From an uncultured Prevotella sp. (GTDB taxonomy: Bacteria; Bacteroidota; Bacteroidia; Bacteroidales; Bacteroidaceae): DNA of 64,000 nucleotides. Shown piece by piece: positions 26,850-35,996 of the stretch; the first letter of the stretch is position 1, and each line of letters starts with the position of its first letter. Both the position numbers and the translations under genes were made by a program. The notes beneath the pieces were generated by a model. That model was not told the origin of the DNA, searched no databases, and worked only from the letters and a program-made list of their open reading frames with translations. The stretch is from NCBI GenBank assembly GCA_905234265.1, contig CAJOHJ010000009.1:1-64000 (forward strand), given 5' to 3'.

Positions 26850-28190
26850 TCAGATATTCATTGTCTTTCCCTGATAGAACTGCAGCAGCTGGCAGCTGAG
26901 TATTGTCATGTACTTCGACTGCAGCTTGCTCTGCTGTGCCTTCAGCAGGCTGGTCTTGCCGGTCATCAGCTCTACGATGTTCTTCAGTCCCAGCTGGAAC
27001 TGCTCCGACAGCAGATTGTAGCTCTGCTGCTCGCTGTCGACGCTGGCCATGGAGGCCTTGAACTTCTGCTGGTTGGTCAGCGCGTCGAGCCAGTAGCCCT
27101 CGATGGTCTGATAGAGCTGCTTCTGCACGTTCTGCTGTTCCAGCAGTGCCTCTTCCTGCTGCAGACGGGCTTTGGCAACGGCAGTCTTCGTCTTGCGCTG
27201 GTCGAAGATGGGGATGCTCACGCCGACGCCTGCCGACGCGTCGAAATTGGTCTTCAGCTGCTCGCCCCATCCGTTGCTGTTCATGGATGTCGTGCTGGTG
27301 CCTACGCCTCCCGTCAGGCTGACCGTGGGCAGATAGCCTGCACGGGCTATTTTCTCCTGCAACTGGCTCTGGCGCAGCGACAGCTCAGTGGTTTTCATCT
27401 CCGGGCGCAGCATGAGGGCCTGCTCATAGACAGTGCCAAGGGCCGGAATGTCCTGCAGGGCCTGCTGGTCTGACGTCTGCGGCACGGCAATGTCGAAGGC
27501 CACGTCGCCGGTGATTTCCAGCAGCTGCTTCAGCTGCAGCTTGTAGTTGGCAAGCTGGCTCTCAGCCTCCACGACGTTATACTCCTCGCTGGCACGCTGG
27601 GCGGTGAGCTGTGCAAGGTCGGCCTTGCTGAGCTTGCCAACCTGCTCCATCTGCTGGCCGCGCTCCTCGTTCTTCTTGCTGGTCTCCAGGCTCTGCTGGC
27701 AGACGCTGATGGTCTCGTGGAGATAGAGTATCTGGACGTAGAGCTGGGCTATCTGCTCCTGAATGCTGTTGGCAGTCTGCTCTACAGCCAGGTCGGCCTG
27801 CTGCTCTGCCAGTTCGTCAATCTTCACCTGATTGGTGTTCTGGCCGCCGTTCCACACGGTCCACTGGGCATTGATGCCGTAGGTGCCGTTGTAATAGGTC
27901 TTGGAGACCTTGTTGTTGACGGTGCCGTTGCTGACCGTTGCCATTCCGCTGCTCTGCCACGGGCGGTAGCCGACGCTCTGATTGGTCGATGCCGACAGCG
28001 AGGGCAGCAGTGCCGCCTTGGCCTGACGGGTGTCCTCGGCCGAACTGCGCCGCTGCAGCTGGGCTTTCTTCAGTGTGATGTTGTTCTCTAAAGCATAGTT
28101 GATGCAGTCGCTGAGTGTCCATTGCTTCTGGGCATGCGCCGTCAGCAGCGACAGTGCGACGAGTGGAAGTAATATTATTCTCTTCATCAA
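26850..28190 (-). CDS. TolC-family outer membrane channel
   Basis: 446-residue outer membrane efflux protein. Signal peptide (MMKRIILLPLVALSLLTAHA) then the two repeated OEP domains with long Gln/Leu/Ala-rich helices (heptad-like) and the opening WTLSDCINYALENN motif. First gene of the operon with adaptor, ATPase, permease and MBL hydrolase. Its 5' untranslated region carries four 21-bp tandem repeats. Confidence 0.93.
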   Translation of the reverse strand: MMKRIILLPLVALSLLTAHAQKQWTLSDCINYALENNITLKKAQLQRRSSAEDTRQAKAALLPSLSASTNQSVGYRPWQSSGMATVSNGTVNNKVSKTYYNGTYGINAQWTVWNGGQNTNQVKIDELAEQQADLAVEQTANSIQEQIAQLYVQILYLHETISVCQQSLETSKKNEERGQQMEQVGKLSKADLAQLTAQRASEEYNVVEAESQLANYKLQLKQLLEITGDVAFDIAVPQTSDQQALQDIPALGTVYEQALMLRPEMKTTELSLRQSQLQEKIARAGYLPTVSLTGGVGTSTTSMNSNGWGEQLKTNFDASAGVGVSIPIFDQRKTKTAVAKARLQQEEALLEQQNVQKQLYQTIEGYWLDALTNQQKFKASMASVDSEQQSYNLLSEQFQLGLKNIVELMTGKTSLLKAQQSKLQSKYMTILSCQLLQFYQGKTMNI

Positions 28191-28204
28191 TGATATTTTA
28201 TTTT

Positions 28205-28288
28205 CTCTGCGTGTTACGAAATTATCTCTGCGTGTTACGAAATTATCTCTGTGAGATAAAAAATTATCTCTGCATGTTACGAAATTAT
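28205..28288. repeat. Four 21-bp tandem repeats in the efflux operon leader
   Basis: Units 28205-28225, 28226-28246, 28247-28267 and 28268-28288, with consensus CTCTGCRTGTTACGAAATTAT; the third is a variant with GAGATAAA in place of GTTACG. Units three and four are identical to units two and three of the array at 52489. Confidence 0.93.
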
Positions 28289-28312
28289 CTCCGCCGCTTA
28301 GTTTTTGCTATG

Positions 28313-28344
28313 CAAAGAAAGTGAAAATCGGCTCAACCGCCAAA
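28313..28344 (-). promoter_or_regulatory. Likely promoter of the efflux operon
   Basis: Minus-strand TTTCTTTG (one base off consensus) at 28313-28320 with TTTG at 28341-28344, spaced 20. It would place the 21-bp repeats inside the mRNA leader. Confidence 0.55.
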
Positions 28345-28410
28345 ATAATTAAAACTTTTTACGACTTCGTTAGTTTTAGCAACTTTTCCGCCAATCGGGA
28401 GAAAAGAAAA

Positions 28411-28497
28411 AAGCAACTGACTGTCACAGTCGGTTGCTTCATCTAAACTAAACAAATACTTTATGAATTTTCTCTGAAAAATTTCTCTTAACTTTTC
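28411..28497 (-). ncRNA. Candidate small RNA, about 90 bases
   Basis: Minus-strand promoter core TAATTTTG (28503-28510) and, about 85 bases downstream, a terminator with 12-bp arms AGCAACCGACTG/CAGTCAGTTGCT (28412-28438) followed by TTTTTCTTTTC. No ORF with a ribosome site fits between; the 66-codon frame across it begins upstream of the promoter. A free-standing sRNA gene between the efflux and glycogen operons is the simplest reading. Confidence 0.5.
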
Positions 28498-28563
28498 GGT
28501 GGCAAAATTACACACATTCCCTATTTGCTGCAATACCTAAAAAAGGGTATTTTCAACAAAAAA

Positions 28564-28595
28564 GCTTCCCGCCGGCCGCAAAGCCGACGGGAAGC
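28564..28595 (-). terminator. Terminator of the glycogen operon
   Basis: GCTTCCCGTCGGC pairs with GCCGGCGGGAAGC with one mismatch, followed on the minus strand by TTTTTTG. It lies 19 bases after the phosphorylase stop. Confidence 0.88.
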
Positions 28596-28613
28596 CTGTC
28601 TGTATTGCAAGGA

Positions 28614-31187
28614 TTACTGCATCTGAGGAAGCTCGAGCCACTTGACGTAGCAGAAGTCCTGACGGTGAGGCAGGTTCTTGTTCTTCGGATACATGCGGAC
28701 GGCCGACTTGTAGAGGCCGAAGCGCTGCGGAGTGAGGGTAGCCTCGAAGGTGAAGTTGTTGCCTTCCTTCTTGGTCATCTCCAGCGGCTCAACAGAGTAG
28801 ACGCGCTCCTCGCCGTTCTTGTCGGTGTAGACGTTAACCTTCTCCAGGCCGATGGCATCGTCAAGACCCTGCTCGTTGATGACATACTTCAGCGTATACT
28901 TCTTGCCGGCCTCGCCGCCTGTTGTCGGGAAGTCATACTCTGAGCTTACCACGCAGACAGCGTCCCAACGCTCGGCAACGGTCTCCTTCCACTGGGCAAT
29001 ATCCTTGGCCAGCTGGTTGTTGTTCTTGGAGATTTCCTTGAAGCGCTTTGCCTGTTTTACGTAGAACTTTGAATAGTAGTCGTCCAACTGGCGCTTCATA
29101 GTGTAGTGAGGAGCTATCTGGGCGATGGAATTCTTGATGACCTTGATCCAGTCCTTAGAGATGCCCTTCTTGTCCTTATTGTAGTAGAGAGGAATAATCT
29201 CGTTCTCCAGCAGACCGTAGATGGTAGCAGCGTCGAGCTGATCCTGATAGCCCTGGTTCTGGTAGGTGCGCTTCTCGGTGAGTGCCCAGCCGGCACCCTC
29301 GCGATAGCCCTCAAGCCACCAGCCGTCCTTGACGGAGAGGTTGACGACACCGTTCATCTCGGCCTTCTCGCCAGACGTGCCACTGGCCTCCAGCGGACGG
29401 GTTGGCGTGTTCATCCAGATGTCGACACCGCTGACGAGGCGGCGGGCCAGCAGGAAGTCGTAGTCCTCGAGGAAGATAACCTTGCCGAGGAACTCAGGAC
29501 GCTGCGAAATCTCGTAGATCTTCTTGATAAGTCCCTGTCCGGCACCGTCGGCAGGGTGAGCCTTGCCGGCGAAGAGGAAGATGACGGGATGCTCCGGGTC
29601 GTTGACAATCTTGCTGAGACGGTCGAGGTCGGTGAACAGCAGGTGTGCGCGCTTGTAGGTGGCGAAGCGGCGGCAGAAGCCGATGACCAGCGCATTGGGG
29701 TTCATGTTCTCCAGGAGGCGTACCACACGTGAGGGATCGCCCTGATTGCGCAGCCACGTCTCGCGGAACTGCTCCTTGATATAGTCGAAGAGCTTCTTCT
29801 TAAGAGCCATGCGTGTAGCCCAGATTTCATCGTCTGGGCAGTTGTAGATGCCATGCCAGATTTCCTCGTTCGACTGGTCGCTCATGTGCTTCTCGTCGAA
29901 ATACTTGGCATAGACCTCGCGCCACTCGGTAGCACACCATGTGGGGAAGTGAACACCGTTGGTGACATAGCCGACGTGGTTCTCCTCAGGATAATAGCCG
30001 TTCCAGATGGGGGCAAACATCTTCTGGCTGACCAGACCGTGGAGCATGGACACGCCGTTAACCTCCTGACAGGTGTTGCAGGCGAAGGTAGACATGCAGA
30101 ACTTCTCGCCGTGGTCGTCGGGATTGGTGCGGCCCATGCCGATGAACTCGTCCCAGGTGATGCCCAGCTTCTGGGGATAGCCACCCATGTACTTGCCGAA
30201 GAGACCCTCGTCGAAGTAGTCGTGACCGGCAGGAACTGGAGTGTGTACGGTGTAGAGACCGCTGGCACGTACCAGCTCGAGAGCCTGGTTGAAGGTAAGG
30301 CCTTCCTCTATATAGTCGCACATGCGCTGCAAGTTGCAGAGGGCAGCATGTCCCTCATTGCAGTGGTAGATGTCTTTCTTGATGCCCAGCTTCTTGAGCA
30401 GCAGCATGCCGCCGATGCCCAGCAGGATTTCCTGCTTCAGACGGTTCTCCCAGTCGCCGCCATAGAGGGCGTGGGTGATGGGCTTGTCGAACTCGGAGTT
30501 CATCTCGTTGTCGGTGTCAAGCAGGTAGAGCTTTACACGGCCGACATTGACACGCCACACGTATGCATGAACCTGATAGTTGGTGTAGGGGACGTCGACA
30601 ACCAGTGGCTGGCCGTCCTTGTCGAGCTGACGCTCAATGGGCAGAGAACCGAAGTTCTGAGTCTCGTAGTTGGCAATCTGCTGGCCGTCCATCGACAGGC
30701 TCTGTGTGAAGTAGCCGAAACGATAGAGGAAGCCTACGGCGCACATGTCAACATTAGAGTCGCTGGCCTCCTTGACATAGTCGCCGGCGAGCATGCCAAG
30801 ACCGCCGCTGTAAATCTTCAGGGCTGAGTGGATGCCGTACTCCATGCAGAAGTAGGCCACTGAGGGACGGCTGCTGTCGGGCTTTACGTCCATATATTTG
30901 CGGAAGAGGTCGTAGACATTCTTGATGCGCTTCATGAGAGCCTTGTCGTTCAGAATCTCTTCCTTGCGGCTAAAGCTGAGACGCTCTAACAGCATTACAG
31001 GGTTATGCTTAACCTCATGGTAAATCTCTGGGTCGAGGTCGCGGAACAGGTTGCGGGCCTCATAGTTCCACACCCACCACATGTTGTGGGCAATCTCGTC
31101 TAAACACTTCAGCTGCTCGGGAAGAGAAGACTTTACGGTGAGTTCCTTCCACTGAGGAGCATTTGCATAATCGGCTTTGATTTTCAT
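28614..31187 (-). CDS. glgP: Alpha-glucan (glycogen) phosphorylase, GT35
   Basis: Releases glucose 1-phosphate from glycogen or maltodextrin. 857 residues. N-terminal DUF3417-like region with [17 protein letters not shown], a GT35 core with the pyridoxal-phosphate segment [14 protein letters not shown] (about residues 600-613), where K is the Schiff-base lysine, and a glycogen-binding-like C-terminal extension. This architecture is the bacterial/archaeal 'alpha-glucan family phosphorylase' rather than the classic GlgP/MalP. It follows the glycogen synthase by 39 bases in one operon, so synthesis and breakdown genes are co-transcribed. Confidence 0.95.
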   Translation of the reverse strand: MKIKADYANAPQWKELTVKSSLPEQLKCLDEIAHNMWWVWNYEARNLFRDLDPEIYHEVKHNPVMLLERLSFSRKEEILNDKALMKRIKNVYDLFRKYMDVKPDSSRPSVAYFCMEYGIHSALKIYSGGLGMLAGDYVKEASDSNVDMCAVGFLYRFGYFTQSLSMDGQQIANYETQNFGSLPIERQLDKDGQPLVVDVPYTNYQVHAYVWRVNVGRVKLYLLDTDNEMNSEFDKPITHALYGGDWENRLKQEILLGIGGMLLLKKLGIKKDIYHCNEGHAALCNLQRMCDYIEEGLTFNQALELVRASGLYTVHTPVPAGHDYFDEGLFGKYMGGYPQKLGITWDEFIGMGRTNPDDHGEKFCMSTFACNTCQEVNGVSMLHGLVSQKMFAPIWNGYYPEENHVGYVTNGVHFPTWCATEWREVYAKYFDEKHMSDQSNEEIWHGIYNCPDDEIWATRMALKKKLFDYIKEQFRETWLRNQGDPSRVVRLLENMNPNALVIGFCRRFATYKRAHLLFTDLDRLSKIVNDPEHPVIFLFAGKAHPADGAGQGLIKKIYEISQRPEFLGKVIFLEDYDFLLARRLVSGVDIWMNTPTRPLEASGTSGEKAEMNGVVNLSVKDGWWLEGYREGAGWALTEKRTYQNQGYQDQLDAATIYGLLENEIIPLYYNKDKKGISKDWIKVIKNSIAQIAPHYTMKRQLDDYYSKFYVKQAKRFKEISKNNNQLAKDIAQWKETVAERWDAVCVVSSEYDFPTTGGEAGKKYTLKYVINEQGLDDAIGLEKVNVYTDKNGEERVYSVEPLEMTKKEGNNFTFEATLTPQRFGLYKSAVRMYPKNKNLPHRQDFCYVKWLELPQMQ

Positions 31188-31226
31188 CGTGTAATTTACT
31201 ATTTAATAAAAATTGCTATTTACTGT

Positions 31227-32972
31227 TTATTTTGATCTCTCTTGGGCTTTCCGCAGTGCGATGTCGTAAGCTTCATGGTAGTACTTGATGAACTCACTCC
31301 ACAAAGCCTTCTTGGAAAGGGCGTCCGCCTGCTTGCGGCAGCTGTCGATTTCCTTCTGTGTCATGTTGGAGAACTGGGCAACAGTGTCCTTGATGGCGTC
31401 GGCAACTTCGGAATAGTTGTAGTCGGTGCGGTGGATGACCTTTACACCGTCCTTCAACTCGCCGTTGTGGCCGAACTCCTTGTTGGCCCACAGGCCGAAG
31501 CCGGCCAGGTCGGTGGTGATACAAGGCACCTTGAAGGCCACAGCCTCCAGAGGGGTGTAGCCCCACGGCTCGTAATAAGAGGGATAGATGCAGAGGTCGT
31601 TGCCAAGGACTACGTCGTAGTAGGTCATGTTGACGATGCCGTCCTTGCCGTCAAGATAGCAGGGCAGGAAGATTACCTTCACCTTGTCCTCCGGACGGTT
31701 GTGCATGTCGTAGTATTTCATCATGCCAAGCACGTTGTCATGGCTCATGTTGTGCAGCCAGTGGGTAATCATGGGAACTTCCAACGGAGAAGAATTTCTC
31801 ATTTTCTCATTCTCTCCATTTCTCATTTCCCCATTTTCTCCATTTCTCATTTTCTCATCCCCGTTTCTTCTTGCCGCAAGCCTCTCCTGCAAGTCCTTGC
31901 GAGGCTCACCTACCCAACCGGGAACTTCTATGAAGGCTACTACCTTCTTCGTCAGCTCGCGGTCGCGCAGCAGGCGGTTCATGGCCTCAACGAAGACGTC
32001 GATGCCCTTGTTGCGGAACTCATAGCGGCCAGAAGTGGACACTATCAGCGTGTCGTCGTCAAGCTGTTCACCAAGCAGGGCGTTGGCTATCTCCAACAGA
32101 CGGCGGCGGGCTGCACGGCGCTTGCGGGTAAAGACGGCCGGCTTTGGCACGAAGCTGTTGTCGAAACCGTTGGGCAGGACTACGTCGACAGGCTTGTCGA
32201 GCAGTTCCTTGCACTCGTTGGCTGTAATGTCGCTGACCGTCGTGAAGCAGTCGACGAACATGGCCGTCTGCTTCTCAATGGAATGCTTCGACTGCATGTT
32301 CAGCTCATCGGCCATCTGGTCGCCATTGTATGCAAACAGATAGTCGTAGAGCGGCTTCTGGTTGCCGGCTATCGAACGGCCGATGCTCGTGGCATGGGTG
32401 GTGAAGACGGTACCAACCTGAGGAAGCTTCTTATTAATATATAAAGCTCCTAAACCGCACATCCACTCGTTAGCGTGATAAATGACACGCTTGTCTTGTA
32501 ATTCGTAGTGCAGATAGAAGCTTTCTGTAACCAGTGCGGCAGCGTATGAAAACATGGAGGCCTCGTCGTAGTCGCCATAGGCGTGAAGAGAGTCGACGCC
32601 GTAATTCTCCCACAGCCACGTGTAAATGTCGTTTTTCTTTTCAAAGAAGGGCGTGAAGTCTACCAGAATGGCTATCGGCTCGCCGGGAACGGTCCAGCGC
32701 CCCACCCTTACCCTTAAACTGGGTATGCCATACTCACTGTTGCCTTCCTTTGCCTCCCACTGCCACTGGGCAAACAGGGATTTATCTTCTTTGAAATAAG
32801 GACTTTCGCTTTCTTTCCAGAAATCAGGGCCGATAAACAAAATGCGGTCCTTCATTTCGTCCTGAAGCGTCTTTGCGCGTGTGGAAAGCACGGTGTAAAT
32901 GCCACCAACCTTATTGCACACTTCCCAGCTCGACTCAAAGATGTAATCAGGCTTTATAAAATCTTTTACCAT
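31227..32972 (-). CDS. Glycogen synthase, GT3-like
   Basis: Builds alpha-1,4-glucan from a nucleotide-glucose. 581 residues from the ATG at 32972 (MVKDFIKPDYIFESSWEV); the ATG at 32999 lies in the promoter core (32997-33004), so it is not used. Conserved segments: VGGIYTVLSTRA at the N-terminal domain and YPSYYEPWGYTPLEA near the C-terminus with the catalytic Glu pair. The family is closer to eukaryote-like glycogen synthases (GT3) than to GlgA (GT5). Residues about 371-393 are a low-complexity insertion of EKMRNGENGEMRNGEN type just before the conserved PMITHWLHN, encoded by purine-rich 7-8 base repeats. Confidence 0.92.
   Translation of the reverse strand: MVKDFIKPDYIFESSWEVCNKVGGIYTVLSTRAKTLQDEMKDRILFIGPDFWKESESPYFKEDKSLFAQWQWEAKEGNSEYGIPSLRVRVGRWTVPGEPIAILVDFTPFFEKKNDIYTWLWENYGVDSLHAYGDYDEASMFSYAAALVTESFYLHYELQDKRVIYHANEWMCGLGALYINKKLPQVGTVFTTHATSIGRSIAGNQKPLYDYLFAYNGDQMADELNMQSKHSIEKQTAMFVDCFTTVSDITANECKELLDKPVDVVLPNGFDNSFVPKPAVFTRKRRAARRRLLEIANALLGEQLDDDTLIVSTSGRYEFRNKGIDVFVEAMNRLLRDRELTKKVVAFIEVPGWVGEPRKDLQERLAARRNGDEKMRNGENGEMRNGENEKMRNSSPLEVPMITHWLHNMSHDNVLGMMKYYDMHNRPEDKVKVIFLPCYLDGKDGIVNMTYYDVVLGNDLCIYPSYYEPWGYTPLEAVAFKVPCITTDLAGFGLWANKEFGHNGELKDGVKVIHRTDYNYSEVADAIKDTVAQFSNMTQKEIDSCRKQADALSKKALWSEFIKYYHEAYDIALRKAQERSK
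31796..31860 (-). repeat. Purine-rich simple repeat inside the glycogen synthase gene
   Basis: About eight units of AATGAGAA/ATGGAGAA on the coding strand, in frame, encoding alternating EKMRN and GEN. It sits in a loop absent from relatives. Confidence 0.85.
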
Positions 32973-32996
32973 AACTAATACATGTATTACGGGGTG

Positions 32997-33004
32997 CAAA
33001 GGTA
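32997..33004 (-). promoter_or_regulatory. Promoter of the glycogen operon
   Basis: Minus-strand TACCTTTG; transcription would begin near 32990, less than 20 bases before the chosen ATG. Confidence 0.7.
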
Positions 33005-33138
33005 CTTAAAAATTAGTAATCCTAAAACGATTATTTTAATTATTTTAAATAAAATAGCAATTAATTGATTTAGATTTACTGCTTCGGCTTTGCAAACTTG
33101 CCGTTCGACAGGAAATGAAAAGAAAAACAAGTTTTTAT

Positions 33139-33192
33139 TTTGCATTTCTCTCACTTATTCCGTAACTTTGCGAATGAATTCGCGAAGTTAAC
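33139..33192 (+). promoter_or_regulatory. Promoter with hairpin before the small secreted protein
   Basis: TTTG (33139-33142), 20 bases, TAACTTTG (33163-33170), an excellent promoter. Its core is also the left arm of an inverted repeat, GTAACTTTGCGAA (33162-33174) against TTCGCGAAGTTAAC (33179-33192), related to a hairpin at 61567-61596. Confidence 0.75.
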
Positions 33193-33204
33193 GGCTAATT
33201 TGCT

Positions 33205-33624
33205 ATGAGAAAGAACATTCTTGCCCTAATATGCCTATGCACCACGCTCGTCATGGCGCAACGGGAACAGAAAACCTTTCGCGCGTATATATATAATAAT
33301 GTGTATAATGTATATATGCGCATCAATTTCTACGACCAGAACATCACCATACCCGGCCAGGAGCTGTATGGCGAGCTTCCGGGCTTCCTTGGAAAACGCA
33401 TGAATCCGTTCTGCTGGGTTATCACATCATGTAAGATAAAAAATGAAAGGGAAGCTGAAATACAACTCATCAATGACTTTGGCAGTGAGGACCTTACGGC
33501 AACTCTGACTTGCTTGAACGACAGCACGTACGTGCTTCGGCAGACGAGCGGCAGCACCATAAAAGTGCCTGACAAAGGAAAGTGGATGAAACTGCCGAAA
33601 CAGATAGAATTCAGAAAGGACTGA
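33205..33624 (+). CDS. Small secreted protein of unknown function, 139 aa
   Basis: Signal peptide (MRKNILALICLCTTLVMAQ), then a small beta-rich domain with a Tyr-rich opening (RAYIYNNVYNVYMRINFYDQ) and the segment GSTIKVPDKGKW near the end. I do not recognise the family; small domains like this occur in Bacteroidota as hypothetical periplasmic proteins. It is the first gene of an operon with ispE, pyrB and pyrI; the stop is 5 bases before ispE, so expression is linked though the function need not be. Confidence 0.75.
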   Translation: MRKNILALICLCTTLVMAQREQKTFRAYIYNNVYNVYMRINFYDQNITIPGQELYGELPGFLGKRMNPFCWVITSCKIKNEREAEIQLINDFGSEDLTATLTCLNDSTYVLRQTSGSTIKVPDKGKWMKLPKQIEFRKD

Positions 33625-33629
33625 CAGAC

Positions 33630-34463
33630 ATGACCGTATACCCTGTAGCCAAAATAAACCTTGGCCTTAACGTAGTGGAACGCCGCGCCGACGGATACCA
33701 TAACCTGCAGACCGTCTTCTACCCCATCCCCATAAAGGACTCGCTGGAGGTGCAGACGGCAAGCGACGGCGCAGCAACAGACCATGACTGCACGCTGGAA
33801 GTATCGAACATCAGAATTGACGGCGACACGCAGAGCAACCTCGTCGTGAGGGCGTACAACCTGCTGAAGAAGGACTTTCCGGAAATGCCAAGACTGCATG
33901 CAAGGCTACAGAAGAACATTCCCACGCAGGCCGGAATGGGAGGCGGCAGCAGCGACTGTGCATACATGATAAGGCTGCTGAACGACTCCTGCAACCTAAA
34001 AATGGATGAAACGACGATGGAACGCTACGCCGCAAGCCTCGGGGCCGACTGCGCATTCTTCATAAAGGGCAGGCCATGCTATGCCGAGGGCATCGGCGAC
34101 AAGATGACACCGCTGCAGCTGGACTTGGGCGGCTGGCATATCGGCGTGGTGAAACCAGACATACCTGTTCCCACAAAGGAAGCATTTGCCATGATAACAC
34201 CTCACTATCCGGAGAAATCGCCGCGCGACATTGTCATGCAGCCGGTAAGCACCTGGGCCGCCGAACTGAAGAACGACTTCGAAGACAGCGTGTTTCCACT
34301 GCACCCGGAAATAAGAGCCGTCAAGGAACAACTCTACCAGATTGGGGCAACGTATGCCGCCATGTCCGGCTCTGGCAGTGCCGTATTCGGACTGTTCACG
34401 GAGCAGCCTGCAATGCTGGAGAAAAACTTCCCTGGAATGTTCACTTTCGCATCAAAACTATGA
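33630..34463 (+). CDS. ispE: 4-diphosphocytidyl-2-C-methyl-D-erythritol kinase
   Basis: Phosphorylates CDP-methylerythritol in the MEP isoprenoid pathway (GHMP kinase). The start [15 protein letters not shown] at 33630 matches the family; an in-frame ATG at 33582 lies within the preceding gene and is rejected. The GHMP ATP loop [15 protein letters not shown] is at about residues 92-106 and the C-terminal [14 protein letters not shown] at about 248-261. 277 residues. Its stop overlaps the pyrB ATG. Confidence 0.95.
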   Translation: MTVYPVAKINLGLNVVERRADGYHNLQTVFYPIPIKDSLEVQTASDGAATDHDCTLEVSNIRIDGDTQSNLVVRAYNLLKKDFPEMPRLHARLQKNIPTQAGMGGGSSDCAYMIRLLNDSCNLKMDETTMERYAASLGADCAFFIKGRPCYAEGIGDKMTPLQLDLGGWHIGVVKPDIPVPTKEAFAMITPHYPEKSPRDIVMQPVSTWAAELKNDFEDSVFPLHPEIRAVKEQLYQIGATYAAMSGSGSAVFGLFTEQPAMLEKNFPGMFTFASKL

Positions 34464-35422
34464 ACAAGAATATGAAGAAGAACGATTTTGTTACCATTGC
34501 CAACCTCACCCGCGAGAAAATCTTGTACATGATTGAAATGGCACAAGAGTTTGAACGCCATCCCAACCGCGAACTGCTGAAGGGCAAGGTGGTGGCAACG
34601 CTGTTTTTTGAGCCGTCAACCAGAACACGCCTGTCGTTTGAGACTGCTGCAAACAGATTGGGCGCACGCGTGATTGGATTTGCAGACCCGAAAATCACAA
34701 GCGGCACAAAGGGAGAGACCCTGAAGGACACCATCCTCATGGTTGCCAACTATGCAGACGTCATCGTCATGAGACACTACATAGAAGGGGCTGCACAGTA
34801 TGCCGCAGAGATAACCAACGTGCCTATCGTCAATGCCGGCGACGGAGCGCACCAGCATCCATCGCAGTGCATGCTCGACCTGTACAGCATCTACAAGACG
34901 CAAGGAACGCTGGAAAACCTGAACATCTACCTCGTGGGCGACTTGAAATACGGACGCACCGTACACTCGCTGATAATGGCCATGAGACACTTCAACCCGA
35001 CATTCCACTTCGTGGCTCCCAAAGAGCTCGCCATGCCACAGGAATACAAGCTCTACTGCAAGGAACACGGCATAAAGTTCCAGGAACACAAGGAATTCAA
35101 CGACAAAGTACTGGCAGACGCTGACATATTATACATGACGCGCGTCCAGAAAGAGAGATTTTCTGACCTGATGGAATATGAGCGCGTCAAGAACGTATAC
35201 ATCCTGAACAACGACATGCTGCGCCGCTGCAAGCCAAACATGAAAATACTGCACCCACTGCCAAGGGTCAACGAGATTGCTTACGAGGTGGACGACAACC
35301 CTCACGCCTACTACATCCAGCAGGCAGCTGGCGGACTCTTTGCAAGAGAAGCCATCTTCTGTGACGTTCTGGGAATTACCCTCGACGAAGTGAAAAACGA
35401 CACAACGATTATTGAGAAGTGA
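34460..35422 (+). CDS. pyrB: Aspartate carbamoyltransferase, catalytic chain
   Basis: First committed step of pyrimidine synthesis, carbamoyl phosphate plus aspartate. The start [17 protein letters not shown] overlaps the ispE stop by 4 bases; the frame is open far upstream but only within ispE. The carbamoyl-phosphate loop [19 protein letters not shown], the HRYxxG-equivalent ([14 protein letters not shown]) and HPLPRVNEI are intact. 320 residues, the normal size. It is followed by the regulatory chain, so the enzyme is the class B dodecamer. Confidence 0.96.
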   Translation: MNKNMKKNDFVTIANLTREKILYMIEMAQEFERHPNRELLKGKVVATLFFEPSTRTRLSFETAANRLGARVIGFADPKITSGTKGETLKDTILMVANYADVIVMRHYIEGAAQYAAEITNVPIVNAGDGAHQHPSQCMLDLYSIYKTQGTLENLNIYLVGDLKYGRTVHSLIMAMRHFNPTFHFVAPKELAMPQEYKLYCKEHGIKFQEHKEFNDKVLADADILYMTRVQKERFSDLMEYERVKNVYILNNDMLRRCKPNMKILHPLPRVNEIAYEVDDNPHAYYIQQAAGGLFAREAIFCDVLGITLDEVKNDTTIIEK

Positions 35423-35435
35423 AAAGCAACAGAAT

Positions 35436-35882
35436 ATGCAAAAGAACGAAATGTTAGTGGCCGCCATTGAAAACGGCACCGTAATAGACCACATACCATC
35501 AGAGAAGACGTACCAAGTAGCTCAATTACTTGACTTGGCGCACATGAAGACGCCTGTTACAATCGGCTATAACCTACGCTCGAAAAAGCTTGGCACTAAG
35601 GGAATTATAAAGATTGAGGACAAGTGGTTCACCGACGAGGAAATTTCCCGTTTGTCGGTTGTTGCACCAAACGTAGTACTGAACATTATCAAAGACTACA
35701 AGGTGACGGAAAAGAAAACTGTTCGCACTCCAGACGACATCATAGGCATCGTGAAATGCAACAATCCGAAGTGCATCACAAATAACGAGCCGATGCCCAC
35801 CCACTTCCACGTACAGGCAGGAATGCTTACGTGCCACTACTGTGAGAAAGAGCAGGACATAAACAACGTAGAGTTAGTGTAG
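35436..35882 (+). CDS. pyrI: Aspartate carbamoyltransferase, regulatory chain
   Basis: Binds ATP/CTP and transmits allosteric control to PyrB. 148 residues starting [20 protein letters not shown]. The zinc site that holds the chains together is visible as C-NNPK-C and later C-HY-C, and the nucleotide-binding region has [19 protein letters not shown]. The ATG lies 13 bases after the pyrB stop. Confidence 0.96.
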   Translation: MQKNEMLVAAIENGTVIDHIPSEKTYQVAQLLDLAHMKTPVTIGYNLRSKKLGTKGIIKIEDKWFTDEEISRLSVVAPNVVLNIIKDYKVTEKKTVRTPDDIIGIVKCNNPKCITNNEPMPTHFHVQAGMLTCHYCEKEQDINNVELV

Positions 35883-35949
35883 CATAAAAAAGTTTAGAAG
35901 ATTTTTGTTAGATTAACACTTAAAATCCATTTAACACTTGATTTATTCG

Positions 35950-35957
35950 TAACTTTG
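35950..35957 (+). promoter_or_regulatory. Promoter of glyA
   Basis: TAACTTTG core, 40 bases before the glyA ATG at 35997; it overlaps and so excludes the upstream candidate start at 35955. Confidence 0.7.
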
Positions 35958-35996
35958 TCGACGAAACTGTTAAAAGACAAAAACTTTACTACACAA

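Noticed and set aside
28205..28288. CRISPR-like array before the efflux operon
   Set aside because: The 21-bp units are contiguous without unique spacers and no cas genes are near.
28115..28324. 69-codon plus-strand ORF with repeated RNYLC units, and its relative at 52342-52665
   Set aside because: Both are translations of the same 21-bp non-coding repeats; one starts inside the tolC-like gene in antisense.
31242..32444. 400-codon plus-strand ORF opposite glycogen synthase
   Set aside because: Antisense shadow; the minus-strand frame has clear family motifs.
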